Shown here: piece after piece, positions 8,681 to 18,041 of the stretch | Layout: the number at the start of each line of letters is the position of its first letter | Numbering within the stretch: position 1 is the first letter of the stretch | Source: Alphaproteobacteria bacterium | Lineage (GTDB): Bacteria; Pseudomonadota; Alphaproteobacteria; CACIAM-22H2 | Assembly: GCA_017308135.1 (NCBI GenBank) | Contig: JAFKFM010000012.1 | Span: 1-64,000 of the forward strand | DNA length: 64,000 nucleotides | Reading direction: 5' to 3' | The notes under the pieces: model-generated | What the model saw: only the letters and a program-made list of their open reading frames with translations | Told to the model about the DNA's origin: nothing | Databases searched by the model: none | Translations under genes and position numbers: made by a program

Positions 8681-9874
8681 ATGGCGGCCATGAACGAAGT
8701 TTTCGACGTCGTCGTCGCCGGCGGGGCCGCCATCGGCTCGTCGCTCGCCTATCACCTCGCCGCCGATCCCGGTTTCAAGGGCCGAATCCTGGTGCTGGAG
8801 CCCGATCCCGGCTACGAGCGCGCCGCTTCCGCCCGTTCGGCCGCATCGATCCGCCAGCAATTCTCCGCCCCGGTGAACGTCAAGCTGTCGCTTTACGGCA
8901 TCGATTTCCTGCGCGATCTGGGTACACGGCTTGCGGTCGATGGCGAGAAGCCGGAGATCGGATTGCGCGAAGGCGGCTATCTCTTCATGGCCACGCCCAG
9001 CGGCGAAGCGACTTTACGCGAGAACCATGCGCTGCAAATTTCGCTGGGGGCCGATATTGCGTTCTACGACCGCGCCGCCCTTGCCGCCAAGTTTCCATGG
9101 CTCGCCACCGACGATCTGGTCGCCGGCACTTGGGGCCGCACGGGCGAAGGCTGGTTCGACGGTTACGGATTGGTCCAAGCGTTGCGCCGCAAGGCGCGGA
9201 CGCTTGGCGTCGAATATCGCAAGGCCGCTTTGACTGGCATCGACATGCAAGGCGAGCGCGCGGCGGCGTTGCGACTGTCGGACGGCACGACGATTTCGGC
9301 GGGCCATGTCGTGCTGGCGGCGGGCACGGGCACGCGCGAACTCGTGCGCGCGATCGGCTTCGACATTCCCGTCCACGCGAAAAAGCGCTTCGTGTTCACC
9401 TTCGAATGCCGCACGCGCATCGACGGCGTGCCGTTGACCATCGATCCGGGCGGCGTCTATTTCCGCCCCGAAGGCGAAGGCTTCATCGCCGGCACGGTAC
9501 CGCCCGAGGACAAAGACCCCGACGTCGCGCCCGACGATTTCGAGGTCGATTACGATTTCTTCGACGAATATGTCTGGCCCGCCCTCGCCGCGCGCGTGCC
9601 CGCCTTCGAAGCGATCAAGCGCGGCCGCGCTTGGGCCGGGCATTACGACATGAACCTGTTCGACGCCAACGCGCTGATCGGTTTCGTGCCGGGCACTTCG
9701 AACGTGCTGCTCGCCAACGGCTTCTCCGGACACGGGCTGCAGCAAAGCCCCGGCGTGGGCCGAGGCCTCGCCGAATTGATCCGGCACGGGCGATTCACGA
9801 CGCTCGATCTTTCGGATCTTTCGCCCGCGCGCTTGCTGACCGGCGCCAAGATGCTGGAGAAGAACGTCGTGTAA
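8681..9874 (+). CDS. FAD-dependent oxidoreductase, DAO/DadA-type
   Basis: 397 aa. N-terminal Rossmann fold for FAD: FDVVVAGGAAIGSSLAYHLA (GxxxxG), VLEPD binding the ribose, then ASARSAASIRQQF typical of amino-acid oxidases and sarcosine/glycine oxidase-like enzymes. A second FAD segment is AGHVVLAAGTGTRELV and the C-terminal one is NGFSGHGLQQSPGVGR. Likely oxidises an amine or amino acid. The downstream neighbours (peptide-binding protein, D-aminopeptidase-like hydrolase) hint at D-amino acids. ATG 8690 is a possible alternative start. Confidence 0.8.
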   Translation: MAAMNEVFDVVVAGGAAIGSSLAYHLAADPGFKGRILVLEPDPGYERAASARSAASIRQQFSAPVNVKLSLYGIDFLRDLGTRLAVDGEKPEIGLREGGYLFMATPSGEATLRENHALQISLGADIAFYDRAALAAKFPWLATDDLVAGTWGRTGEGWFDGYGLVQALRRKARTLGVEYRKAALTGIDMQGERAAALRLSDGTTISAGHVVLAAGTGTRELVRAIGFDIPVHAKKRFVFTFECRTRIDGVPLTIDPGGVYFRPEGEGFIAGTVPPEDKDPDVAPDDFEVDYDFFDEYVWPALAARVPAFEAIKRGRAWAGHYDMNLFDANALIGFVPGTSNVLLANGFSGHGLQQSPGVGRGLAELIRHGRFTTLDLSDLSPARLLTGAKMLEKNVV

Positions 9875-9880
9875 AACGAA

Positions 9881-9910
9881 AAGGGCCGCCCGGTGTCCCG
9901 GACGGCCCTT
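9881..9910. terminator. Bidirectional terminator between convergent genes
   Basis: GGGCCG-C-CCGG / CCGG-A-CGGCCC hairpin with a TGTC loop, flanked by aaaacgaaaa on the left (U-run for the minus strand) and cttcgcgtt on the right. It separates the FAD oxidoreductase (+) and the ABC binding protein (-). Confidence 0.7.
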
Positions 9911-9932
9911 CGCGTTCAACCGGCTTGCGCGT

Positions 9933-11546
9933 TTAGCGGCGCAGGCGGACGTGACGCAGCTCGACGTCTTCCTGCACGCGCATTTTGAACTCCGCGATGC
10001 GGTCGTTGAGCATCGCGAAGACCTGCGGCTCCTGGTGCAAAGGAACGATCGGCACATCCTGGCGGATGATCGACCAAACCTGCTTCGACAAGGCCGCGCG
10101 CTTGGTCATGTCGGTTTCGACCGCGATCTGGTTGCGCAAAGCTTCGACCTGGGGATTCTGATACTTGCCCCAGTTGAAGGTGCCCGCCCCGTCGGTCATC
10201 GTCAGCAACTCGCGCAGCGGGTTGGAGATGTCGAAATTGCCGGGCGTCCAGCCGAGCAGATAGAACTGGAACTGGCCCTGGCCGCCCGCCGGAATGAATT
10301 GGCTGAACGGCATGGCGTTGAGGCGCGCGGTGATGCCCACTTGCGCCAGCATCGAGACGACGGCGGTGCAGATATCCTCGTCGTTGATGTAGCGGTTGTT
10401 CGGGCAGTGGAACGGCACCGTCACGCCGTTGGGATAACCCGCTTCGGCCAGCAGACGGCGCGAGGCGGCTTGATCGTAGGGCAGACGCTGGTTCGATTCC
10501 TGATCCCAGCCCTGGACCTGCGGGGCGATGATCAGCCCCGACGCTTGGCCGAAGCCGCGCATCGTGACGCGCATCAGCGCCTGGCTGTTGATCGCCTGAT
10601 AGATCGCGCGGCGCACGCGCGCGTCCTTCAGCGGGTTCTTGACGTTCGGCTGGTCGAGCAGATTGTCGCGCACCGTGTCGAAAGCGAAATAGACGGTGCG
10701 CGCCGTCGGCCCTTGCACGACGCGAAGATCGCTGAGCTGGCGCAGCGCGTTCACGTCCTGCAGCGGGACGGGATACATGAGGTCGAGTTCGCGCGAACGC
10801 ACGGCGGCCACGCGCGTCGCCGGGTTGGCGACCGGGCGCCAGATCGCGCGGGTGATGCCCGTCGCGGTCGCGGGATCCCAGGCGTTCGGGTTGATCTCCA
10901 TCACCGTGCGCTCATCGGCCACGCGCTCGACGAAGCGGAACGGCCCCGTGCCGTTGACGTTGAGATTGGCGAAATTGGTCGCCGCACCCGCCTGGCCCGA
11001 GCGCGAAACGACCATCGCGTTGTTCGCTTCGATCCACGGCTTGCTCATGATGAAGAACAGCGTCAGATCCTGGAGCAGAACCGGGTTCGGCCCCTTGGTG
11101 ATGATGTTGATCGTGTTGTCGTCGACCTTCTCGATACGGTCGATCGACACGACCGTGTAGCTCATGTCCGACGTCTGCTGGCGCACGCGCGCGAACGACG
11201 TGATCACGTCGTCGGCGGTGAAGGGCTGGCCGCCGTGGAAGCGCACGTTGCGGCGCAGGTTGAAGCGCCACGTCGTCGGGTTGGTCTGCGTCCAGCTTTC
11301 GGCGAGGCCGGGCTGGAGCGAGCCGTCGAAGTTACGGCGCACCAGCGGGTCGTACATGTTCGACTTCATCGCGTTCGTCACGCCGTGGTTGTTGGCGTGC
11401 GGATCGAGGCCGAGAATGTCGTTCGCCGAGCCGTAGCGGAAGATCTGCGCGTCCGCCGGGGCGGGCGCGACCGCCGCCAAGACCGCGAAGGCGGCGGCGG
11501 CGAACAACGCGGCGCGACCCGTTTTGCGGGAAGCCGTGATCGTCAT
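9933..11546 (-). CDS. ABC transporter periplasmic binding protein, family 5 (peptide type)
   Basis: 537 aa, the normal size for DppA/OppA proteins. Signal peptide ASRKTGRAALFAAAAFAVLA ending in APADAQ. Family 5 features are FRYGSANDILGLDPH, YDPLVRRNFDGSLQPGLAES, NLRRNVRFHGGQPFTADDV and WTPGNFDISNPLRE. It delivers peptides or similar ligands to an ABC permease, but no dppBCDF genes are in the window. ATG 11546 has AGGAGAG 6-7 nt upstream. It is divergent from the D-aminopeptidase-like gene by 137 bp, so a shared regulatory region is likely. Confidence 0.9.
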   Translation of the reverse strand: MTITASRKTGRAALFAAAAFAVLAAVAPAPADAQIFRYGSANDILGLDPHANNHGVTNAMKSNMYDPLVRRNFDGSLQPGLAESWTQTNPTTWRFNLRRNVRFHGGQPFTADDVITSFARVRQQTSDMSYTVVSIDRIEKVDDNTINIITKGPNPVLLQDLTLFFIMSKPWIEANNAMVVSRSGQAGAATNFANLNVNGTGPFRFVERVADERTVMEINPNAWDPATATGITRAIWRPVANPATRVAAVRSRELDLMYPVPLQDVNALRQLSDLRVVQGPTARTVYFAFDTVRDNLLDQPNVKNPLKDARVRRAIYQAINSQALMRVTMRGFGQASGLIIAPQVQGWDQESNQRLPYDQAASRRLLAEAGYPNGVTVPFHCPNNRYINDEDICTAVVSMLAQVGITARLNAMPFSQFIPAGGQGQFQFYLLGWTPGNFDISNPLRELLTMTDGAGTFNWGKYQNPQVEALRNQIAVETDMTKRAALSKQVWSIIRQDVPIVPLHQEPQVFAMLNDRIAEFKMRVQEDVELRHVRLRR

Positions 11547-11683
11547 GATGATACTCTCCTGTTCGGACCTGTTATGGTTGCGGCCCGGGGTTTTCCCCCG
11601 GCACCTTGCGGGCGACTTTGCGACAGCCCAGGGTCCCGTGCAATTGAATTCCAAACGACCGCGATGCGGCAAAACGGAAATCC

Positions 11684-13171
11684 ATGATCGCAGACACGGA
11701 CTTGGTAAACGCCGCCCGAACCGTTCGCGAACGCCTGGACCGGCCGGGCTGGCCCGGGGCCGCGATCGGCATCGTGCGCGGGACGGAAATCGTGCTGCGC
11801 GATGCGTTCGGCCTCGCCAGCGTGGAACTGGGAATTCCGCTGGCGCCGCAAACCGTGATGACGGTCGCATCGGTCACCAAGCAATTCACCTGCTTGGCGC
11901 TGCATATGCTGGCACGGGAAGGCCGCATCGATCTCGACGGCGCGGCGCTGCCCGGCATCACCTATCGGCATTTGATGCATAACGCCTCCGGTCTGCCGGA
12001 GATCATGGAGACCTACGCGCTGGGCGGCGGCGATCTGTCGTCGCCCGCCCCGCGCGCCGCGTTGCTCGACCTCGTGCGCCGCCAATCGGCGCGCAACTTC
12101 AAGGCGGGCACCGACTTCGCGTACTGCAACACCAATTTCGCCTATCTGCACGACGCCGCCGAGCGTATCGAAGGCAAACCCTTTGCCGAGATTCTCCACG
12201 ATCGCATCCTCGCCCCCGTCGGCATGAAAACGGCGCGCCTGGGCACGCGCCAGGACGAAGTGATTCCCGGCTTCGGCAACGGCTATCTGGTGCGCGACGA
12301 CAGGTTGATCCGCGCGATCGACGCTTGGCCCGGCGGCGGCGAAGGCGGCTTGCGGGCGAGCCTCGACGACATGATCGAATGGGCGCGCAACTGGTCGACC
12401 CAGAAGATCGGCGGCGAATTGCTCGACGCGATTTGCATTCGGCGCCCTTTCGCCAACGGCACGCGGAATTTCTACGCCAGCGGCGTTCAGGTTTCGCCTT
12501 GGCGCGGGCTCGACACGATCGGCCATGGCGGCTTGATGCCGGGCTTCCTGACCGAGTTCATCCGCGTGCCGGCCGAAGATCTGACCGTGATCGTGATCGC
12601 CAATTCCGACCGCTTCCAGCCATGGCTGATCGCGCGCGAAATCCTGGATCGCGCGCGCGGCCTCGATCCCGACGCGATCCGCCTGAAGGCGGCGGCGATC
12701 GTTCCCGGCACGTATCTGTCCGACGATTGCGGCTTGTCGCTCGATCTGTTGGCGCAGGACGGTTTCGCCCTCGCGCGCCAGCATGGCGGAACGTTTCCGC
12801 TCGATACCGAGGGCAACGCGTTGCGCGGCGGCTTCGCGTTTCGCTGGGACGGCGGCGGCGTCGTCGGCGCCAACGGCAATCGCATCGCCTATCGCCGCAT
12901 CGATACGCCGGGCGAATTGCCGAAGGGCCTCGACGGGGTTTGGCGCCATGCCGAGTTGGGAGCCGCCTACACGATCGACGGTGCGGCGCTGCGCATCGAC
13001 GGGCCGCTGCGCGGCGGCGTCATGGCGGATCTCGAACCGCTGGCGGGCATGAGTTTCCGCATCCGCGCGCGCGATGGATGGTATCCACGCGTGTTCGACG
13101 CGCGATTGCACGACGACGGCGCGTTGCTGGTCAATGCAGGTCGCTCGCGGGGCTTCCTGTTCCGGAAATAG
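11684..13171 (+). CDS. Serine hydrolase of the beta-lactamase/D-aminopeptidase (S12) family
   Basis: 495 aa. The catalytic triad motifs of penicillin-recognising enzymes are present: SVTK (SxxK, about residue 63), YCNTN (YxN, about residue 148) and HGG in GHGGLMPGF (KTG equivalent). The HxG third motif and the long beta-rich C-terminal region (about residues 330-495) match D-aminopeptidase of the Ochrobactrum type, which removes N-terminal D-residues, rather than class C beta-lactamases (about 360 aa). No signal peptide is seen, so a cytoplasmic site is likely. The end overlaps the convergent epimerase gene by 41 bases. Confidence 0.8.
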   Translation: MIADTDLVNAARTVRERLDRPGWPGAAIGIVRGTEIVLRDAFGLASVELGIPLAPQTVMTVASVTKQFTCLALHMLAREGRIDLDGAALPGITYRHLMHNASGLPEIMETYALGGGDLSSPAPRAALLDLVRRQSARNFKAGTDFAYCNTNFAYLHDAAERIEGKPFAEILHDRILAPVGMKTARLGTRQDEVIPGFGNGYLVRDDRLIRAIDAWPGGGEGGLRASLDDMIEWARNWSTQKIGGELLDAICIRRPFANGTRNFYASGVQVSPWRGLDTIGHGGLMPGFLTEFIRVPAEDLTVIVIANSDRFQPWLIAREILDRARGLDPDAIRLKAAAIVPGTYLSDDCGLSLDLLAQDGFALARQHGGTFPLDTEGNALRGGFAFRWDGGGVVGANGNRIAYRRIDTPGELPKGLDGVWRHAELGAAYTIDGAALRIDGPLRGGVMADLEPLAGMSFRIRARDGWYPRVFDARLHDDGALLVNAGRSRGFLFRK

Positions 13172-14072
13172 AATCGACCATGCTGTCGACCAACGCATGG
13201 AAGGCAAGCTGCGGGCGCCAAACGCCGTCGAGCAGGGCTTTACGCGGATTGGCGATCGGGATGGCGTTGGCCATATCGCTTTTGGCGGTGACGGTCGCGG
13301 GGTCGCGGCCCATCCGCGCATAAGCGGCATCGACCCAATCGCGCACGCGATGCGCTTCGCCCGAGCCCAGTACATATTCGCCGGGGCTCGCGCGCTCGGC
13401 CATCGCGGCCAAGGCCGCGACGATATCGCGCGCGGCGGACCAATCGGCCCGCCCGCCGATATTCATCAACTCCAGCGGCGCGCCCGACACGGCGGCGCCG
13501 ACGATCTTACGGGTGACGTAGCTCGACCCCCGCAACTCGCTTTCATGGTTGAACAACACGGCGAAGCTTGCGTGCAACCCCAAACGTTCGCGCGCGTGGC
13601 GGACGAGATCGCGCGTCCACAGCTTCGTATGGCCATAGAAGGTGCGCGGATTCGCCGGCGTGGATTCGTCCACGATCAGATCGGTGCCTTGCGCTTGATA
13701 CATTTGCGACGAACCGGCGAACACTGCGCGCGTCGTCCGGCTTCTCGCGGCGATCCACTCGAGCAACGTCGCCGCCGCTTCGAAATTGACGCGGATCATC
13801 GCGGAAACTTCGGCGGATTTATCCCCCGCCCCGCCTTCCGACGAATGATGTGCGGCCGCGAGATGGAACACACGCGCGGGCTTTACCGTATCGAGCGTTT
13901 CGCGCAGCGCTTTGCCGTCGCCCACGTCGCAGACGATTTTGCGCACGCCAGGCTCGACGACGGAATCTTCGTGCCGCACGAGGCCGGCGATATCCCAATG
14001 ATCGGCGCGCAGCAGGCGCGACAGCAAACGCCCGTCCTGCCCGCCCGCCCCGGTGATCAGCGCGGTCATCAT
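13131..14072 (-). CDS. NAD-dependent epimerase/dehydratase, GDP-mannose 4,6-dehydratase-like
   Basis: 313 aa extended SDR. GAGGQDG near residue 8 is the NAD(P) motif in the form typical of GDP-mannose dehydratases; FAGSSQMYQ and FYGHTK (YxxxK) give the catalytic Ser/Tyr/Lys. VLGSGEAHRVRDW also resembles Gmd. The family length is about 320-370 aa, so this is a compact member. It makes a nucleotide-sugar precursor or remodels one. It overlaps the upstream OGT-FkbM gene by ATGA, so the two form an operon for glycan synthesis. Confidence 0.82.
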   Translation of the reverse strand: MMTALITGAGGQDGRLLSRLLRADHWDIAGLVRHEDSVVEPGVRKIVCDVGDGKALRETLDTVKPARVFHLAAAHHSSEGGAGDKSAEVSAMIRVNFEAAATLLEWIAARSRTTRAVFAGSSQMYQAQGTDLIVDESTPANPRTFYGHTKLWTRDLVRHARERLGLHASFAVLFNHESELRGSSYVTRKIVGAAVSGAPLELMNIGGRADWSAARDIVAALAAMAERASPGEYVLGSGEAHRVRDWVDAAYARMGRDPATVTAKSDMANAIPIANPRKALLDGVWRPQLAFHALVDSMVDSISGTGSPASDLH

Positions 14073-16726
14073 TCGAGGAATTTCGCGCGTGTTTCGGCCG
14101 GCAGCAATTCGGCCAGCGTCATCGCCGTGCGCGCGAGGAATTCCGCATCGTCGAGGCGGAAGAACAGGATGTTCCCGTGCGCGTGGCCTTCGGCACAAGC
14201 GACCGGTGCTTCGCTCGTCAGGCCGATGCACCAATAATCCCAAACGCGGCGATGGAAATTGCCCGCATCCTCGTAGCTGAAAATCAGCGCGCCATAGCCG
14301 CGTTCGCGCATCGCGGCTAGCGTTTTCGCCAACGCGTCGCCCGCTTGGCGCGGATGCGCGGTCGAGAATTCGGCGAGCGCCAAGCGCGGCGGCAATTTCA
14401 CGTAATCGTGGCTGAGCAACGCGTCGAAATCGTAGCCTTCGCAATCGGCCTTCAGCCAATCGACTTGGGTCAATTCCTGCGCGGCGGCGAAATCGTCGAG
14501 CCGTGTTGCCGCGACGCTGCGCATATCCTTGGTCGCCGACAGCAGCGACGGCGACCGGCCGGACAAGCCCACTTCCGCTTGAAAAAATGCCGCAGAGCCG
14601 CTCGCCTCCGTCACCAGCATCGCATGATGGCGGATGCGCTCGCCGTAGCGGCGCGCCAATTCCGCCATTGCGGGCGCGCAAGCCGTGTCGGGTTCGAACA
14701 GATCGGCCGACCAGCCGAGATCGAGGAACGGCAACGCCGTTTCGCCCAGGCACGCACCCACGTCGATCGCATGGCCGCCAGGGGCCGCATCCTTCAAATA
14801 GGGCACGGCGAACAGGCGCACGAGTTCGAGATCGGTGAGTGCGCGGAACAACGGCGTGCCTTTCGCCGCGTCGGCCAGATGCAAAATCGTCGCGATCAAT
14901 GCGTCGGGCGATTTGGCGCGCAACCGCGTCAACGCTTCGTCGCGCGACGCCGTCAAATCCTTCGCGGCCTGCGCCAATTTCTTGCCGGCGGCCGCGACGT
15001 CGAAATAAGGCAAGATCGGCGACATCGCCGCGCGGATTTTCGCGGCCGATGCGGCGCGGAAATCGGGATCGCGCGCCAGCGCGGCGGCTTTAGCGATGTA
15101 ATCGTCCTCGCCCGCCGCGACGAATTCGCCCAACCCCGCCCCGGTCAGCATCGCCGCGCCGACATGGCCGCGGAACCGCTCCCCCGCCAGCGTGACGATG
15201 GGCAAGCCCACGCTCAGCGGATCGATCAGCGAGCAAGCACCCGAGAACGGATGCGCATCGATATAGACGTCGCACAAGGCGGCGATGCGATGCAGATCGG
15301 CGCGCGTGGGAACCGGCGGCACCGCACACCAGCGGTCGCGCGCGACGCCCGCCGCCCCAAACTGCTTCTCGATCCGCGCGAAGAAGGGTGCGGCGAAATA
15401 CGACGCCGACCAGCTCGGCGCGAAGGGCATGATGACCAGCCGCGCTTCGGGCACTTCGGCCAGCAACCGCGCCCACAAAGCCGTCAGCTCCGGCCCCAGC
15501 TTGAAGAAATTGGCGCCGGAGAAAAACACCGGCACGCCATCGGGCAGGCCCAAGGCGGCGCGCGTGGGTGCGGCCGTCGCCGCATCCTTGTCGTGCTGGA
15601 AGGCGTAGTAGTTGATGAAGCCCGGGGCGCGATAGAGCGTTTCGACGTAGTCGCTTTGCGGATATTCGCCCGGCTCGTTATCCGCACCCGAGAAATACGC
15701 GTCGCCGGACGCAAATCCGCCGGTCGTCGGCGTGGCGGTCGAAACGATCTGCACCCGCGCCAAGCGGCAGGCGGCGAGCAGCGCCACCGGATTGACCACC
15801 GCCGAGATATTCGAATGGATCGCGATCGCGTCGAGGTCGTCTTGGCGCAGCCTTGCGAGTTGTGCGGCAAGATCGCCGCCGAGCACGACATAGCGATCGG
15901 CCTTCTCGCGCGCCAAATCCTCGATCGGGCCCGGGGCGGCGTCGATCGTGTAGACCGAAAGCTCGATCTCCGGGGCCTTCGCCTCGAATTGCGAGATCGC
16001 CAGATAGGTTTCGGTGAACGGGCGCAAAGCTTGCGTCAACACACCCAATCGCAACGGGCCCGGCCGCCGCTCGCCGGACGCATGCGCGGGCAAGCGGCGC
16101 GCGGCGACCAGCATGGTTTCGACGATCTCGCCGCGCAGACGCATCATGCGCTTGAGGTTTCGCGTGGAGAAATACGCCATCAGCAGACTGGCCCGCTGGG
16201 CGAACATCAACCCCAGCGCCAACCGCGAGGGATCTTCCGGATGGCCGACCACCGCCGCATGGAACGCCGCGACGATCGCTTCGAGCTTCGCGGCATAGCG
16301 CTCGCTCTCGCCGATTTCGTTGAACAATGCGGGGGCGGTCAGCAGCGCTTGGCCCGCGACGGCGCGCAAGGCGGGCGACAACGTGGCGAGATCGGGAATT
16401 TCGGGCAAATCCTGCGGCGGCGTCAGCAACAACGCCGCCAGCATCGGCGCTTTTTCGGCGAAGCGTTCCGCGGCTTGTCCGGCCAGTACCGCCTCGGCCG
16501 GTTCGATCGGAAAGCGCGTGAGTCCCGCCTCGGCCAGGGATACCGCCCCTTGCTGCGATGCCACAGCTTCGGGATCGACCGACCCGTCGAGCAAGGCGGC
16601 GGCGAGGTTCCAGCGCAGGCTGCGCAACGCCGGCAAGGCGGCGGGATCGCCCGCCGCCAAGGCTTGCGCCAATCCCTGAACCGATGCCAATTCGCTGGGG
16701 TCGAAAGCCATTTTGGGCGCCGCCAT
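14069..16726 (-). CDS. Fusion of an OGT/SPINDLY-like glycosyltransferase and an FkbM methyltransferase
   Basis: 885 aa. Residues 1-220 are helical, possibly degenerate TPR-like. Residues about 220-600 resemble the catalytic domain of O-GlcNAc transferases (family GT41): GDAYFSGADNEPG, FFSGANFFKLGPELTALW, and YIDAHPFSGACSLIDPLS with GLPIVTLAGERFRGHV. Residues about 650-820 form an FkbM SAM-dependent methyltransferase: AIDVGACLGETALPFL (motif I) and WLKADCEGYDFDALL. The C-terminus adds about 80 residues of FkbM-like sequence. Likely glycosylates a protein or glycan and methylates the sugar. ATG 16726 is chosen; ATG 16711 is possible. It is coupled to the downstream dehydratase. Confidence 0.78.
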   Translation of the reverse strand: MAAPKMAFDPSELASVQGLAQALAAGDPAALPALRSLRWNLAAALLDGSVDPEAVASQQGAVSLAEAGLTRFPIEPAEAVLAGQAAERFAEKAPMLAALLLTPPQDLPEIPDLATLSPALRAVAGQALLTAPALFNEIGESERYAAKLEAIVAAFHAAVVGHPEDPSRLALGLMFAQRASLLMAYFSTRNLKRMMRLRGEIVETMLVAARRLPAHASGERRPGPLRLGVLTQALRPFTETYLAISQFEAKAPEIELSVYTIDAAPGPIEDLAREKADRYVVLGGDLAAQLARLRQDDLDAIAIHSNISAVVNPVALLAACRLARVQIVSTATPTTGGFASGDAYFSGADNEPGEYPQSDYVETLYRAPGFINYYAFQHDKDAATAAPTRAALGLPDGVPVFFSGANFFKLGPELTALWARLLAEVPEARLVIMPFAPSWSASYFAAPFFARIEKQFGAAGVARDRWCAVPPVPTRADLHRIAALCDVYIDAHPFSGACSLIDPLSVGLPIVTLAGERFRGHVGAAMLTGAGLGEFVAAGEDDYIAKAAALARDPDFRAASAAKIRAAMSPILPYFDVAAAGKKLAQAAKDLTASRDEALTRLRAKSPDALIATILHLADAAKGTPLFRALTDLELVRLFAVPYLKDAAPGGHAIDVGACLGETALPFLDLGWSADLFEPDTACAPAMAELARRYGERIRHHAMLVTEASGSAAFFQAEVGLSGRSPSLLSATKDMRSVAATRLDDFAAAQELTQVDWLKADCEGYDFDALLSHDYVKLPPRLALAEFSTAHPRQAGDALAKTLAAMRERGYGALIFSYEDAGNFHRRVWDYWCIGLTSEAPVACAEGHAHGNILFFRLDDAEFLARTAMTLAELLPAETRAKFLE

Positions 16727-16767
16727 CCCTCGATTCCTGTCCGCCCGGCATGTTAGCCTAAACCCCG

Positions 16768-18006
16768 ATGACGAATACCCTTCTGTTCGAGAACGCCGTC
16801 GTGATCGACGGCACGCAGGCCGAGGCGCGGCCCGGCCACTATGTGCTGGTCGAAGGCAACACGATCCGCGAGGTCTCGGCCGCGCCGATCGCGTCGCCAT
16901 CGGCCGCGGTAATCGACCTCAAGGGCCGCACGCTGATGCCGGGCCTGATCGACTGCCATGTACATGTCGTGGCGACGATGGCCAATCTCGCGCGCAACGC
17001 GGCGATGCCGACCAGCTTCCAGGCGCTGAAATCCGTCGCGGTGATGGACGGCATGCTGAAGCGCGGCTTCACCTCCGTGCGCGACGCCTCGGGGGCGGAT
17101 TACGGTTTGAAGCTCGCGGTCGAGGAAGGCTTGTTCCGCGCCCCGCGTCTGTTCATTGCGGGCAAGTCGCTGAGCCAGACCGGCGGCCACGGCGATCTGC
17201 GCGGGCGTTTCGACGACCGCGAATTCTGCCTGTGCCATGCGCGGCTGGGCCTTCTCTCCCGCGTCGCCGACGGCGTGGACGCCGTGCGCAAAGCCGTGCG
17301 TGAAGAACTGAAAGCCGGCGCCGACTTCATCAAGATCATGGCGTCGGGCGGTGTCGCCTCGCCCACCGATCCGATCGACTGGCTCGGCTATTCGCGCGAC
17401 GAGGTCCTGGCGATCGTCGAGGAAACCGACAAGTCGAAAACCTATGTCGCCGCCCACGCCTATACGGCTGAAGCGATCGGGCGCGCGGTGGAGCTTGGCG
17501 TGCGCACGATCGAGCACGGCAATCTGGTCGATGCGCCCACCGCCGCCTTGATGGCCAAGAAGGGCGCCTATGTCGTGCCCACGCTCGTCACCTATGATGC
17601 GCTGGCCAACGAAGGCGCGTCGCTGGGCTTGCCGCCCGAAAGTGTCGCCAAGATCGAAAACGTGCGCGGGGCCGGTTTGCGCTCGCTGGAAATCTTCCGG
17701 CAAGCGGGCGTCAAAATGGCGTTCGGCACCGATCTTTTGGGCGAAATGCATCGCCATCAATCGACCGAATTCGCCATCCGCGCGCGGGTTTTGCCCGCGC
17801 ACGAGATCATCGCCTCGGCCACCACGATCGCGGCGGAGCTGCTGCGCATGGAAGGCAAATTGGGCGTCGTGGCGCCGGGGGCGCTGGCCGATCTGCTGGT
17901 CGTTGACGGTAACCCGCTTACCGATATTTCCGTCCTGACCGGTCAGGGCGAACGCATAGCCGCCATCCTCAAGGATGGGGTTTTCGTCAAGAATACGCTG
18001 GCCTAA
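16768..18006 (+). CDS. Amidohydrolase, imidazolonepropionase/prolidase (Zn carboxypeptidase) type
   Basis: 412 aa. Binuclear metal amidohydrolase: DCHVHVV (HxH), FIKIMASGG (carboxylated Lys), AAHAYT and IEHGN (His ligands), FGTDLLG (Asp). Best fit is the prolidase-like subgroup that cleaves C-terminal Pro/Arg dipeptides or N-acyl amino acids; the substrate is not decidable from sequence. It is 35 bp upstream of the UxaA-family dehydratase on the same strand and may be co-transcribed with it. Confidence 0.82.
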   Translation: MTNTLLFENAVVIDGTQAEARPGHYVLVEGNTIREVSAAPIASPSAAVIDLKGRTLMPGLIDCHVHVVATMANLARNAAMPTSFQALKSVAVMDGMLKRGFTSVRDASGADYGLKLAVEEGLFRAPRLFIAGKSLSQTGGHGDLRGRFDDREFCLCHARLGLLSRVADGVDAVRKAVREELKAGADFIKIMASGGVASPTDPIDWLGYSRDEVLAIVEETDKSKTYVAAHAYTAEAIGRAVELGVRTIEHGNLVDAPTAALMAKKGAYVVPTLVTYDALANEGASLGLPPESVAKIENVRGAGLRSLEIFRQAGVKMAFGTDLLGEMHRHQSTEFAIRARVLPAHEIIASATTIAAELLRMEGKLGVVAPGALADLLVVDGNPLTDISVLTGQGERIAAILKDGVFVKNTLA

Positions 18007-18041
18007 TTTACGCCGGCATTTAGGGAGCGATACGAAACATC

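Noticed and set aside
9951..13375. Long antisense frames opposite the peptide-binding protein and the S12 hydrolase (578 and 610 codons)
   Set aside because: Both lie opposite genes with intact family motifs and have no recognisable features themselves.
14345..16756. 803-codon plus-strand open frame opposite the OGT-FkbM gene
   Set aside because: Composition is Arg/Gln/Gly-rich with no domain; the minus strand has clear GT41 and FkbM motifs.
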